64,000 bases of DNA from Welwitschia mirabilis (taxonomy: Eukaryota; Gnetophyta; Gnetopsida; Welwitschiales). The stretch's first letter is position 1, and each line of letters starts with the position of its first letter. The notes beneath the pieces are model-generated. The model did not search any database, had not been told where the DNA came from, and worked only from the letters and a program-made list of their open reading frames with translations. Positions 46,571 through 57,918 of this stretch are shown piece after piece. The stretch spans positions 141,855,742 to 141,919,741 of the forward strand of contig JBOZIK010000001.1 of assembly GCA_051453625.1 (NCBI GenBank), read 5' to 3'. A program made the translations under genes and the position numbers.

Positions 46571-48960
46571 TATTAACATGTAAAAATTAAATTTATTTCA
46601 AGTATATAAAGCTAATTTATCATAACAAAAACATTAATTTAATTATTTTACCATGAAAATATATTTTCTATTATTTTTAATATCACATGTAAACTTATGT
46701 ATTTCTCTATAATGTTTTTATGAAATTAGCTACATTTGGAAGCATATTCTAAAAGGAGGATCTAAAATGATACAAAATGTCAGTGGTTATTACTATCTAT
46801 GTGGTGATGTAGATTGGTTTAAGAGAACTACTTCTAAATTCATGTTCTAAAGGTTTTAGGAAAAAGTGCTTAGTTTCTAGTTATGGGTTTAGCCATTTAC
46901 AATACCAAATACTACCATTATCCATTGTCATAAAATGATTGATTTTAATGAAAAGTCCTAATTAAAAAAATCCTAAAACATCCAAACCCTAACCTTCCTT
47001 TTCTCTATAAAAAAAATTAATGCCTCATTTGTAACAAGAATCATCAATATTTTTGGCAATCTTTAGATGAACTCTATTGTACTCATGATAAGGTTAATGC
47101 TTTCTATAACTATATTCATAAGATTTCAGTCAGAATGGACTAGTCTTTAAGGCTAACATGACATTTTATTTATAGCTTAATGTTTTCTATTTATTCATGT
47201 AATAACATACTAATGTTATTTGATTTGGTCTCTTGGTTTTAAGTGTGGCTTGTGACATACTTTAGTTATCTTTATAAGTTAATAAAAAAGTAATTAATAT
47301 TTGGTAAAATCTTTTTCATAGTAAGTTTTAATGTTTTACATATTTGTTACACTTTTTATTGTATTAAAATATATTAGGCTTTTTTATGCATTTCTAGTGA
47401 TCTATTTTTATTTACATCTTTATCAATAGTTTACACTAATGTTTGATTTTCTTTGGAATATACATCCTACTTTCTGTGCTTATATAGATATGATATGAAA
47501 GCTAACATGCCTTGAGGTATTCACCATCATTCATATGGTAAATGATATTATGTTACCATGCTTAAGAATGGGCAAAGCTTAACATTTTTTATTTAATAAA
47601 ATAATAAATCTATTTTCATTACAGGAATTCTTGCTATCATTATTATGTTCATGCTAGATTCTAATAGTTATGCTCATTCCTAGCTTTAGTTTTTAATTAT
47701 AAGAAAACTTTTCTACTATTTTCATTCTTGTTTTTAATCTATTACTTAAATCATTTTTACTATTTTAGAAGCATGTGTTATTTTACTTTTGTTATAATTA
47801 TCCCTGAGGAGAGGGAGATATTAGGACTCTTTTAGAATGAAGAACCTAGTTTTTATTTGTAAAAGTAGGCCTCAATCATCTTTTTTAATGTCATTATCGA
47901 GGATAAGTACATGATATATTTATAATGGATTGATAATGTTTTGTTTTTCTTGCATTTTATTTTAGTCTTTTAAGTTTTCTTACATTCNNNNNNNNNNNNN
48001 NNNNNNNNNNNNNNNNNNNNNNNNNNNNNNNNNNNNNNNNNNNNNNNNNNNNNNNNNNNNNNNNNNNNNNNNNNNNNNNNNNNNNNNAAGATTTCAGTTA
48101 GAATGGGCTAGCCTTTAAGGCTAACATGACATTTTATTTATAGCTTGGTGTTTTCTATTTATTTATGTAATAACATACTAATGTTATTTGATTTGGTCTC
48201 TTGATTTTAAGTGTGGCTTGTGACATACTTTAGTTATCTTTATAAGTAAAAAAAAAGTAGTTAATATTTGATGAAATCTTTTTCATAGTAAGTTTTAATG
48301 TTTTACATATTTGTTAAACTTTTTATTGTATTAAAATATATTAAGATTTTTTATGCATTTCTAGTGATGTATTATTATTTACATCTTAATCAATAGTTTA
48401 CACTGATGTTTGATTTTATTTGGAATATACATCCTACTTTCCATGCTTATATAAATATGATATGAAATCTAACATGCCTTGAAGTCTTCACCATCATTCA
48501 TATGGTAAATGATATTATGTTACCATGCTTAAGCATTGACAAAGATTAACATTTTTTATTTAATAAAAGAATAGATATATTTTCATTACAGGAATTCTTG
48601 CTATCATTATTATGTTCATGCTAGATTCTAAGAGTTATGCTCATTCCTAGCTTTAGTTTCTAATCATAAGAAAAATTTTCTACTATTTTCATTCTTGTTT
48701 TTAATCTGTTAATTAAATCATTTTTACTATTTTATAAGCATGTGTTATTTACCTTTGTTATAATTATCCCTGAGGAGAGGGAGGTATTAGGACTCTTCTA
48801 GAATGAATAACCTAGTTTTTATTTGTAAAAGTAGGCCTCGATCATCTCTTTTAATGTCCTTATCAAGGATAATTACATGATAGATTTATAATGAATTGAT
48901 AACTTTTTGTTTTTCTTACATTTTATTTTAGTCTTTTAAGTTTTCTTACATTCTTCAGTG
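46571..48960 (+). repeat. Left LTR of the split element
   Basis: Starts TATTAACATGTAAAAATT (aligned with TGTTCACATCTAAAACTT at 62,600, so TG mutated to TA). TATA box TATAAAAA at 47,006. The 100-N gap at 47,988-48,087 repeats about 870 bases (from about 47,120), so the real length is nearer 1.4 kb. The 3' end is placed near 48,960 by loss of repeat structure and is approximate. Confidence 0.6.
47988..48087. other. 100-N gap flanked by duplicate sequence
   Basis: AAGATTTCAGT-AGAATGG-CTAG recurs after the gap, and about 870 bases repeat with small changes. Confidence 0.9.
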
Positions 48961-50337
48961 ATTGGCAGTGGTTCTTTCTACTATTACTCAAACTAGTCTT
49001 GCTTTGTTTTTTTTCTTTCTTTACATTTTTTTACTTTTTAGTGTGGGCACTAGTCCATTTCTAGTGATATCTAAAATAATTAATTGTTTGACATTGTTTT
49101 ATGTTTTTATGAGTTTTTTAGTTTTAACTTGATATATATTATTATATTGATCTTATTAATTTTAGGAATAACTAGCTTATGCATACTTAACTTCCTAATG
49201 TCTCTCAAACAAAAGACAAAGTAATGAAACTCCAAAAAAGCAAACAATTTAAGAATGATGAATACATAAAAGAATATTATGCACATTATATTATATTTTC
49301 AATTTTTATTTCAATTTTCTACAATTATTTTTCTTATGATTAGCATAGGTTTTCATTTCATTTATGTACCCTTTTATTCTTCATTAATCACTTTCCGCTA
49401 TGTGTAATGAAAATCAATTTGCACAACTAAGAACATAATGTTTCTATTTTTGTAAAACATTTTTAGCCAAATATCTAGCATTTATGATACTTTTTAGATA
49501 TAGAACCCTAAAGGAGGGTGAATAGAATTATAAAAAACTATCTTCACAAAATATTGAATACTAGAAAAGATATTTGTATGTATGAAATAACAAAATGATC
49601 TATCTAGGAATAAAATCTGAAAATAAAAATAATTGAAACTAGAAAATACCAATGGATATTATCAAAACATCATTCATAGTGTTTCAAAAAAATCCCCCAC
49701 TTCTCTCTTAGTAGTTAGTTTCTGCCCAAGGCTAATCTAGATCCTTGTTACTTACTTTTCAGGTTTCTTAAGTTAACTTGTAATCTTGACAATTGAACTT
49801 TTGGGGGCTAAGTCTTAATTTTTGAAGAAATGTTTTTTAGTGTTAATAGAATGCCAAGATGCAAAATATTTAGATCTAAAGTACAATAAAGATAGTACTA
49901 CACTATCTTAAAATGATGTCAAAAATTCAAGTACATGTATTATAATCTAATTGACCAAAGAACTAATAGTAAAAAGATGCTTTTTTGATTTTGGTTAACT
50001 AAAATAAATATCNNNNNNNNNNNNNNNNNNNNNNNNNNNNNNNNNNNNNNNNNNNNNNNNNNNNNNNNNNNNNNNNNNNNNNNNNNNNNNNNNNNNNNNN
50101 NNNNNNNNNNNNAAAAGAATATTATGCACATTATATTATATTTTCAATTTTTATTTCAATTTTCTACCAATTATCTTTCTTATGATCATCATAGGTTTTC
50201 ATTTCATTTATCTACCCTTTTATTCTTCATCAATCACTTTCCACTATGTGTAATGAAAATTAATTTGCACAACTAAGAACATAATGTTTATATTTTTTTT
50301 AAACATTTTTGGCCAAATATCTAGCATTGATGATACT
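48961..50337 (+). other. Interior of the split element, upstream part
   Basis: No gene recognised. 49,268-50,012 and 50,113-50,857 are near-copies on either side of the 100-N gap at 50,013-50,112. Within the first copy, from about 49,497, the sequence is already the copia 3' LTR. Confidence 0.5.
50013..50112. other. 100-N gap flanked by duplicate sequence
   Basis: AAAAGAATATTATGCACATTA follows the gap and also lies at 49,268; about 745 bases recur, including the host-copia junction. Confidence 0.92.
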
Positions 50338-51444
50338 TGTTAGATCTAGAACCCTAAAGGAGGGTGAATAGAATTAAAAAAACTATCTTCAAAAAATATT
50401 GAATACTATAAAAAATATTTGTATGTATGAAATAACAAAATGATCTATCTAGGAATAAGATCTGAAAATAAAAATAATTGAAACTAGAAAATACCAATGG
50501 ATATTGTCAAATACATGATTTATGGTGGTTTAAAAAAATCCCCCACTTCTCTCTTAGTAGTCAGCTTCTACCCAAGGCTAATCTAGATCATTGTTACTTA
50601 CTTTCTAGGTTTCTTAAGTAAACTTGTAATCTTGACAATTCAACTTTTAAAGGCTTAGTCTTAATTTTTAAAGAAATGTTTTTTAGTGTTAATAGAATGC
50701 CAAGATGCAAAATATTTATATCTAAAGTACAACAAAGATAGTACTACACTATCTTAAAATGATGTCACAAATTCAAGTACATGTAGTATAATCTAATTGA
50801 CCAAAGAACTAATAGTAAAAAGATGCTTTTTTGATTTTGGTTAACTAAAATAGATATCTATCATTGTAATAGTTGTGATATATATAGAAGATGAATTTTA
50901 TGGTTTTACAAAAAAAGTGATATTCTAATGGATAAAAATAGGAAGGTAATGACTAAAAAATAGATTGATAATTTCTATTTTCATCATGACTGGTCATCCC
51001 CTTGAAAAATCTAGTTGACTCCTTTAAGTATTATCAATGAAGTTAGTCAGTCCTATTTTCTTTTGGTTGACCTGAGTTCTTTACATATTCTAGTCTAATT
51101 TATCCAATTTAAAATCTAGTTGACCACATATGTTTAGATCCGATTGATTGTATTTTTATTCAGTTGACCCTTATGAAAATAGATGCAACATTTTTAGCAC
51201 AGTTTTGATCTACCAAACTTCTAGTTAATCCCTCAAAGAAATGATTTAACAATTTTTCATGTAAATCTAGTTAACCTCTTAATAAATTAGATACAAAATT
51301 TTTTAATATAGTTCTAATTAACCCCTTAGGAATCTGGTTAACCACTTAAAAGATTTGTTACTTATTAGGTTCAAGTGTAGCTAGTAAGAAATATCAATCA
51401 CTTCTAACCTGTAAGGATTAATATTTTCTATAAGAAACACAACA
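50338..51444 (-). repeat. 3' LTR of the copia element
   Basis: TGTTAGATCTAGAACC ... AAACACAACA, 1,107 bp. It is followed on the plus strand by a pyrimidine-rich stretch (TTTTTCTACATCTTCTTCTTC), the probable PPT complement. Blocks such as TATGAAATAACAAAATGATCTATCTAGGAATAA are shared with the 5' LTR. Confidence 0.85.
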
Positions 51445-51803
51445 TATTTTTCTACATCTTCTTCTTCTACCACCTTCTGTATAGAGATACTGGATTCCTC
51501 AAAAGTAATTACAATCTCATACATGTTGTAATGAGTACCTCATTCATGTGCCAAGTTTGAGAATCTAGCTTCTTAAGGTATGATAAAGTTTATTTAGGGA
51601 AGGACTAATTCAAAGAAGGAGAGTTAAATATTTTTTAGATCTAGAGAAAATTTTCATGTAGGATAGAATAACACATCCAATGGAAGGCATAAGAGTCAGG
51701 GTCTCAAGTTTAGGTGCATTTCGACCATAAAATGGTAATAGATGTTTGCAATTAATATAGAGTATAGAAGAGCCCTAGTTTTATAATATTCTAACTAAAA
51801 GAC

Positions 51804-51903
51804 NNNNNNNNNNNNNNNNNNNNNNNNNNNNNNNNNNNNNNNNNNNNNNNNNNNNNNNNNNNNNNNNNNNNNNNNNNNNNNNNNNNNNNNNNNNNNNNNN
51901 NNN
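51804..51903. other. 100-N gap flanked by duplicate sequence
   Basis: GAGTATAGAAGAGCCCTAGTT and the following 40 bases occur on both sides. Confidence 0.9.
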
Positions 51904-51934
51904 TAATTAAGATGGAGTATAGAAGAGCCCTAGT

Positions 51935-52603
51935 TTTATAATATTCTAACTAAAAGACTATATTATTAATAATAATAGTAGGAGCATCAATAGAGTGATG
52001 AGTTCCTACCAAGTACAAAAGATATACATGATTGTTTGACATCTCATCATAATGACCAATAGGAGGTGAAAAAATGTAAGTGAAAAATAAATTAAGAAAA
52101 TGATATTTTGGAGTGAGATAAAAGGTGGAAAGGGTGGTTTTTAACTAAATTATTTTCTCATAAAGTTCCTTGATAACTTTCATTTTGTTCTCCATGGAAT
52201 CATGTAAGGGTCAAAACTCCTCACAATTTCCTCTAAGGAGATTTGTGAGGGATGCTATCATATTTGCAGTTATTCAAATTCTTTTCTCTAAAACAAGAGT
52301 CAAAAAGGTAGAATGATCTACATTGAAAGAAGCATTACAGTAAAAAATGCAAGTAATAAAATGGTAAACTGACCCAAAAAGCTCGACAAAATAAGAAAGA
52401 TCTAGATCATTAAAATGCCTTATTACATCTCTTAATTCATTGAGTTTCTCTAAAGATACTGGCCTCTCCTGAAAAATAGGATTCTTTTCAAAATTTTCAC
52501 TAAACTTCTCTAAGGCTACATTTGACATTCTAGAGTAGAAATATCCTACATCTTTACTAGCAGGCTTCATTTGTCTTACTCTTCTAGAGGGATCCTCTAT
52601 CAT
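51935..52603 (-). pseudogene. 3' ORF of the copia element, plant-transposon-protein type
   Basis: The first 109 codons are open (52,274-52,603): MIEDPSRRVRQMKPASKDVG, then KFSENFEKNPIFQERPVSLE, LDLSYFVELFGSVYHFITCIFYCNASFNV. The same frame goes on to about 51,935 with only four stops: ANMIASLTNLLRGNCEEF, YHFLNLFFTYIFSPPIGHYDEM and HVYLLYLVGTHHSIDAPTII. The layout (E..RPV at the start, W/F...l..FY.N, a late 'R..H.i....i.Pr.G....v' block) matches the putative plant transposon protein often annotated beside plant copia elements. The four stops are TAA, TGA, TAG and TAG, consistent with decayed CAA, CGA and CAG codons. Role unknown; its place downstream of pol is that of the envelope-like ORF of SIRE elements. 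Preservation is better than in the pol next door. Confidence 0.65.
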
Positions 52604-53049
52604 TTAACATGTGGCAATTTCTAAAGATAAAGAAAATGGAAAAAGATAGCTAGATTTGAGAGAGATAGGTAGATAGGTGGAAATGAGGAAGGTATAACTC
52701 CATAAGATTTTATAAATAGGAAAAGATGAGTTGAATTTGAGGAAAAAAATCAAGTCCACTACCTTTGTTATGCACTATAATCATACAAGTTTGGTTGACC
52801 ATATTATGATTTAGTTGACTCATTGAGATGTCATTCAAAATCTTTTAAGGTTTAATCAATTAAGACTTTAGTCTGATCAACTTGATTAGGTTTAGGTTTA
52901 TTTTCTAAAAAATTCTAGGCAACTACATATACTTCAGTTAACCTAACTTCTGTAGATCTAGTTGATGAAATAGAAGACCTAGTTAGTCATCCTACTTTCC
53001 ATCAGAGGATGGAAAGACAATTTATAATTTATGATGAAGTCTTAAAAAG

Positions 53050-53560
53050 ATATAAAAGTTCAAGTATTTTATGAAAATATCATCTAGTTATTTATCAGTG
53101 CTGATAAAATTCATAGAAATATTGCTTTTTCTACTTGATCTCTAAGGAAATAATATCTTAGTTCAATATTTATAGTTCAAAAATGTTGAATAGGGTATTT
53201 TGAGATATCAATTATACTAGTATTATTACAAAATATTGGACTCTATTTAAAATTAACTTCAAAATCTTTGAGCATTTCCTTCATCCATAGAAAATGGATA
53301 TAGTAACTCCCTACTACTATATATTATACTTCTACTATATAAAGGAAAATAAACTTTTTCTTCTTACTTGCTCATTCTACCAAGTATGATCCTAGAATAA
53401 AATAATTTCCATTGGTTCTTTTTTTACCATCTTTATAACCATCTCGATCTACATTACTAAAACCTACAAGATCAAAGGATGTTTTTGTAGGATACCATAG
53501 TCCATTGGCACCTGTATCTTTTTTATATCTTATGATTCTTTTAACAACTTGGAGTTGTCA
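53050..53560 (-). pseudogene. Copia RNase H remnant
   Basis: Poorly preserved traces to the left of RT. The C-terminal end is clearest: NISMNFISTDK-LDDIFIKYLNF near 53,060-53,130, matching 'i.l.fV.t..qlADifTKpL'. The DVIDRKSTSG core is largely lost. Confidence 0.65.
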
Positions 53561-54500
53561 TTCCTTTGGTTGAGTTTAATATCTTGCACATACAGTAATA
53601 TTAAAAATTATGTCAGATCTACTAGTGGTTAAATATAAGAAGATTTCTATCATGCTCCTATATAGTTTTTGGTCCATGGATTTTTCATGATCATTAAGAC
53701 TTACCTTACATGCATTTGACATAAATGTATTAGTTGATTTTTCATTTTCTAATCCAAAACACTTGATCAACTCTCTTGAGTATTTATATTGAGAGATGAA
53801 AATACCATGGTTCATTTATTTAATTTATCGATCAAGAAACATGTGAACTTCACCAAGCATACTCATTTCAAATTTTGTGGTTATAATGCTAGTGAATTAT
53901 TTTGAAATATCCTCTTCTAAGGCTTCAAAAATTATATCATCAACATATATTTAAATGATGATAAATTCTTATTTAAGAATTTTAACAAATAGAGGTTTAT
54001 CCATGATGCATGTAACCATTTTTTTAAGAAATATTTCTAGTTTTTCATATCAAGCCCTTGGATCTTGTTTTAAAGCATATAAATCCTTCTTGTGTCTATA
54101 GATATGGTTTTGTTTGTGTGAATCTATAAAACCATATGGTTGTTTCATATATAATTCTTTGTTGAGAGTTTTATTTAAAAAGGAAATTTTCACATTCATC
54201 TAAGAAACTTTGATTTTTTTGAAGACTACATAGAAAAGAAACATTTTAATACTATTAGGTCTTTCCACTAGAGAAAATGTCTCTCCTATATCTATTTCTT
54301 TGATCTAGTTGTATTCTTGAGCCACTAATCTTACCTTGTTTTTAATCACATTATTATTTTCATCACACTTATTCTTTAATATTTATTATGTTCCAATTAT
54401 ATTTTGATCTTTTAATCTTTCTACAAGTTTTTAAACATCGTTTTTCCTAAATTGTTAAAGTTCTTATTCATAGCCATCATTCATTATTTAAGAGATTTAG
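53561..54500 (-). pseudogene. Copia reverse transcriptase
   Basis: Minus strand from the right: KVRLVAQEYN-IKEIDIGETFSLV (54,280-54,345), MNVKISFLNKTLNKELYMKQPYGF (54,125-54,200), KKDLYALKQDPRA-YEKL (54,040-54,090), and IYVDDIIFEALEED at about 53,915-53,955 with the YVDD catalytic box intact. Then MNHGIFISQYKYSRELIKCFG, SMDQKLYRSMIEIFLYLTTSRSDIIFNITVCARY (53,576-53,815, open for 79 codons). This is the Ty1/copia RVT_2 order and wording. Stops and frameshifts separate the blocks. Confidence 0.88.
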
Positions 54501-54838
54501 CCTCTTCAAACTTTTTGAGTTTAATCCAAAAAACATAATAAATGTGGAAATAAAAATTTTAAGAAAGTTTCTAGTATAAATTTTTAAACCTACATCTCCC
54601 ATAATAGACTCAAGTGGGTGATCTTTTAGTTCTTTAAACTTTTTAGAGGTAACCTATTAAGATTGATATTCTTCCTTTTCAATTATTAGTTCTTGTACTA
54701 TGAAGATACTTGGAGTAACATTTTCTCCACTACTTGAAGGAAGAAGTCTAGTACTAAAGTTATCTATTTAAGCATTTATTGATTCTACCACTATTAGACT
54801 TTATTTATTGAAAATTCTGTAAGCTCTACTTCTACTTA

Positions 54839-54938
54839 NNNNNNNNNNNNNNNNNNNNNNNNNNNNNNNNNNNNNNNNNNNNNNNNNNNNNNNNNNNNNN
54901 NNNNNNNNNNNNNNNNNNNNNNNNNNNNNNNNNNNNNN
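54839..54938. other. 100-N gap flanked by duplicate sequence
   Basis: GAAGGAAGAAGTCTAGTACTAAAGTTATC occurs on both sides; about 100 bases repeat. Confidence 0.9.
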
Positions 54939-54939
54939 A

Positions 54940-55840
54940 CTCGAAGGAAGAAGTCTAGTACTAAAGTTATCTGTTTAAGCATTGAGTGATTCTACCACTA
55001 TTAGAATTTGTTTGTTGAAAATTCTGTAAGCTCTACTTCTAGTTGAGTATCCTAAGAAGATTGTTTCATCAGCTTTGGACTCAAATTTGTTCAAATGTTT
55101 TCTATCTTTTAAGATAAAACATTTACTTCTAAAGACTTTAAAGTATGATACATTTGCTTTTCTTTCTTTTTAGAGTTCATAAAGAGTCTTATCCATACCT
55201 AATCTTAGATAGACTCTATTGATAATGTAGCATGTAGTACTTACTATTTAAGACCAAAACTTTTTAGGTACTTCCATATTATTTAGCATTGCTCTTGCAT
55301 GTTTGTAAGAACTTGGTTTTTGCGTTTTGTAATTTCACTTTGTTGTAGAGTATTTGGGGATGAAAAATAATCTTCTATACCATTGTCTACATAATATTTT
55401 ACAAAAGATAATTTTTAAATTCTCCTTCATGATTGATTTTAATCCTTTTGTGCGTTCCTTCTCATTTTGAATTTTTTTACAAATTTGAATGCAGTTTTTA
55501 AAAGTTTTAGCTTGGTTTTATAAGAAAGAAATCCAAGTAAGTCTAGAGAAGTTATCCATCAAAGTAAGAAAATGTCATTTTTTTCCTAGACTTTTAGTTT
55601 GGGTAGGATCCACTAAGTCCATGTTAATGAGTTCAAGTGATCTTATTAAGGAGACTAAGGTTTTACTCTTATAAGAGGTCTTAACTTGTTTTTCTTTTTA
55701 ACAAGCATCTCATAACCTATGTTTATCACTATTAACCATAGGAATTTCTTTCACGATCTCTTTTTTAATAATGATTTTGAGATAATCATAGTTTACATGT
55801 CCTAATCATTAGTGACATAATTCTTCTTGATTTATATGAC
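54940..55840 (-). pseudogene. Copia integrase remnant
   Basis: Minus strand: zinc-arm end DAC-KEKQVKTSYKSKTLVS (about 55,655-55,710), core start LELINMDLVDPTQTKSLG (about 55,585-55,640; family 'LeLlHmDLfGPt.t.SlgG'), INHEGEFKNYLL (about 55,400-55,440; family SDhGgEFeN), then YFSSPNTLQQSEITKRK (about 55,320-55,370; family 'fSaPrTPQQNGvvERKNR'). The DDE residues are partly lost. Integrase lies before RT, which defines copia order. Confidence 0.82.
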
Positions 55841-56215
55841 AAAAATAACAAGATGATAAAAATTAATCAATGCTATAAATGTTGTCTATTCTATTTTCTT
55901 TAAGAAAAACATCATTTGTTTTACCATGTCTAATTTTACATTGTTGACTATCAAAATAACTTTATGACCTTTATCATAAATTTGCCTAATACTTAGCAAA
56001 TTATCTTTAAAACCATTCATATATAAAACTTCATTAATTTTAAGCATGTTACCTAAATCAATGCTTCTAATACTTTTCATTTTTACTTTTCCATTGTCTT
56101 CAAAAGTTACTTCTCCTACATCAAAGTTGTCCAAATGTTATAATCTTAATTTGTCATCTATCATGTGTTAAAAAAATTTACTATCCATGTACAAGAGAGT
56201 TTCATTTGATACTTT
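55841..56215 (-). pseudogene. Copia protease end and GAG-pre-integrase region
   Basis: LLYMDSKFF-HMIDDK at about 56,150-56,200 matches the copia protease region 'WYlDSGCSrHMTGdk'; the motif's Cys and Gly are mutated. An 82-codon open stretch follows (55,886-56,134): VGEVTFEDNGKVKMKSI, NEVLYMNGFKDNLLSIRQIYDKGHKVI, the usual GAG-pre-integrase wording ('VLyV.gLkhNLLSisQLcd.G'). A 4-N gap is at 56,402-56,405. Confidence 0.82.
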
Positions 56216-56899
56216 AAAGTCTATTTGGATCAATATACTTTTTAAATTATTAGCCCTTATCCCCTTAGTTCATTTGAACTATTAGGATACACATCACCTT
56301 AGGATAAATTTAAAAGGAAAAGTACCAATAGAGCTTGAAAAAATATTATCTTTCTAACATTACAAAATAATTTTGAATGAATTGTCTATCCACAAAATTA
56401 ANNNNTAGTCCTTAACATAGAGATATTTTATCATGTTACCTTATCCAACCGATTGCATGGTTTTTGAGAGGTAAAACTAATACCTTTTTTTGTCATAGAC
56501 GAGGCTTCATATCCTAAGGATTTGTTTTAATTTATTTAAACTATTTGAAAATTTCTTTATAATGAGATAAGCTTTTTATCTCTTTAGTTATATCAATGTT
56601 TTCTGTTTGAACCATCTTGTACTTTGTCTTCAACTCTTCCTTTTCATTGTTCAGAGCCTTTACTATCTTGTTTAATGTATTTATCCATTTTGCTAGTTTT
56701 TACATTCTAAATATAGTTCTTGGCAAGTATATTCTAGCTCCTCTTAACCTTCTTTAATAAGGTTTAGGTCATCTAGTTCAGTTGAGCATGGCATATTTTT
56801 TATGGGAGGGACAATGGCCATGAAGAAAAGTCTTCTATCTCCATCTAATTCTTGACTTAAGCTACTATCTTTTTCTTCATATACATCATCCTAGGTGGT

Positions 56900-57852
56900 G
56901 ATAAATTATGATGCCTTGGACGTTTTTTGATCTCTTATATTATTTAGACATTTATTTGTAACATGTTCATATCCCTTACATGCATAGCATTGGATCTCCT
57001 TTTCTTTTTATGAATATCTTCTTAGTTTGAAATGATCCCTCTTTGGTCCCTTGCTTGATTTACCATCTCTATTTATTCTATGTAAGGATTCTTGAACCTT
57101 ATTTCCAATAGAGCAACCTCTTCTTCACTAAGGTCTTCATCTAATATTTCAAATCTAGATTCTTCTTGCATGCTTTTTAATGTAAGACGTTTCTTTTTAT
57201 TTTTAGAAAACTTTAACTCATAAGTTTGAATATTGCCTTGTATTTCCTCTAGTATCATTCAATTGATATTTTTACTTTCCTCAGTAACCATGACCTTTGG
57301 CTCAAAGCATTTTGAAAGAAATCTTAGAACTTTTTGTACTACTTTTTCTTCTTCCACTTTCTTATCTAGACTTACCATAGAGTTTACTATATCTATTAGC
57401 CTAGTAAATAACTCTTGTTAAGTCTCTTCTTCTTCTATGAAAATATTTCAAACTTAGAGATAAGAATCTATGGCTTTACCTATTAGTGGATGTTCCTTCA
57501 TGTGCAATTTCAAGTATATCCCAAGCTTCCATAGCATATTTGTAGTTTACAATCATCTTGAATTCATCTGCATAAACTACATAAAAATATTAGTAAGAGC
57601 ATAGGCATCTAAGATTACCTTGGCTTTGTTGGTAGGAATTAATTGGCCTTAAGATTTCTTAACAACTATGATGATTTCATTACTATCACTTTTAGATAGT
57701 GTGGGCATAACATATCCATTGTAGATAACCTCATCTATGTCTATATCTAAGGATCTAAGAAAGATTCTCATTCGGGCCTTCCAGTAAGCATAGTTAGTCA
57801 CATTGAATATGGATGGTCTTCCAGAAGAAAGGCCATTGGTAAGATTACTCAT
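56900..57852 (-). pseudogene. Copia gag with intact zinc knuckle
   Basis: Gag starts at 57,852, 50 bases from the PBS: MSNLTNGLSSGRPSIFNVTN then YAYWKARMRIFLRSLDIDID (family 'rPp.F.GtNy.yWKaRM..fl.s.d...W..i..G...PT'), open for 67 codons. A later open block (57,073-57,258) is acidic and Lys-rich (LTLKSMQEESRFEILDEDLS), as in SIRE gag. The zinc knuckle CYACKGYEHVTNKC at about 56,950-56,995 has the full CX2CX4HX4C pattern. Acidic residues follow (DDVYEEKDSS). Stops lie between the blocks. Confidence 0.85.
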
Positions 57853-57903
57853 ACTTAGGGTTAAGGAGTTAACTTCTATTAGGATCTATAAATGACTCAA
57901 TAT

Positions 57904-57916
57904 TGCTTTGATACTA
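57904..57916 (-). promoter_or_regulatory. Primer binding site of the copia element
   Basis: Plus-strand TGCTTTGATACTA reads TAGTATCAAAGCA on the minus strand, next to the 5' LTR start at 57,919. It resembles the tRNA-iMet PBS TGGTATCAGAGC with two transitions. Confidence 0.75.
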
Positions 57917-57918
57917 GA

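Noticed and set aside
55489-55674. Plus-strand frame within the copia integrase; likewise 57,233-57,421 and 23,770-24,144
   Set aside because: Antisense shadows of the minus-strand retroelement genes.
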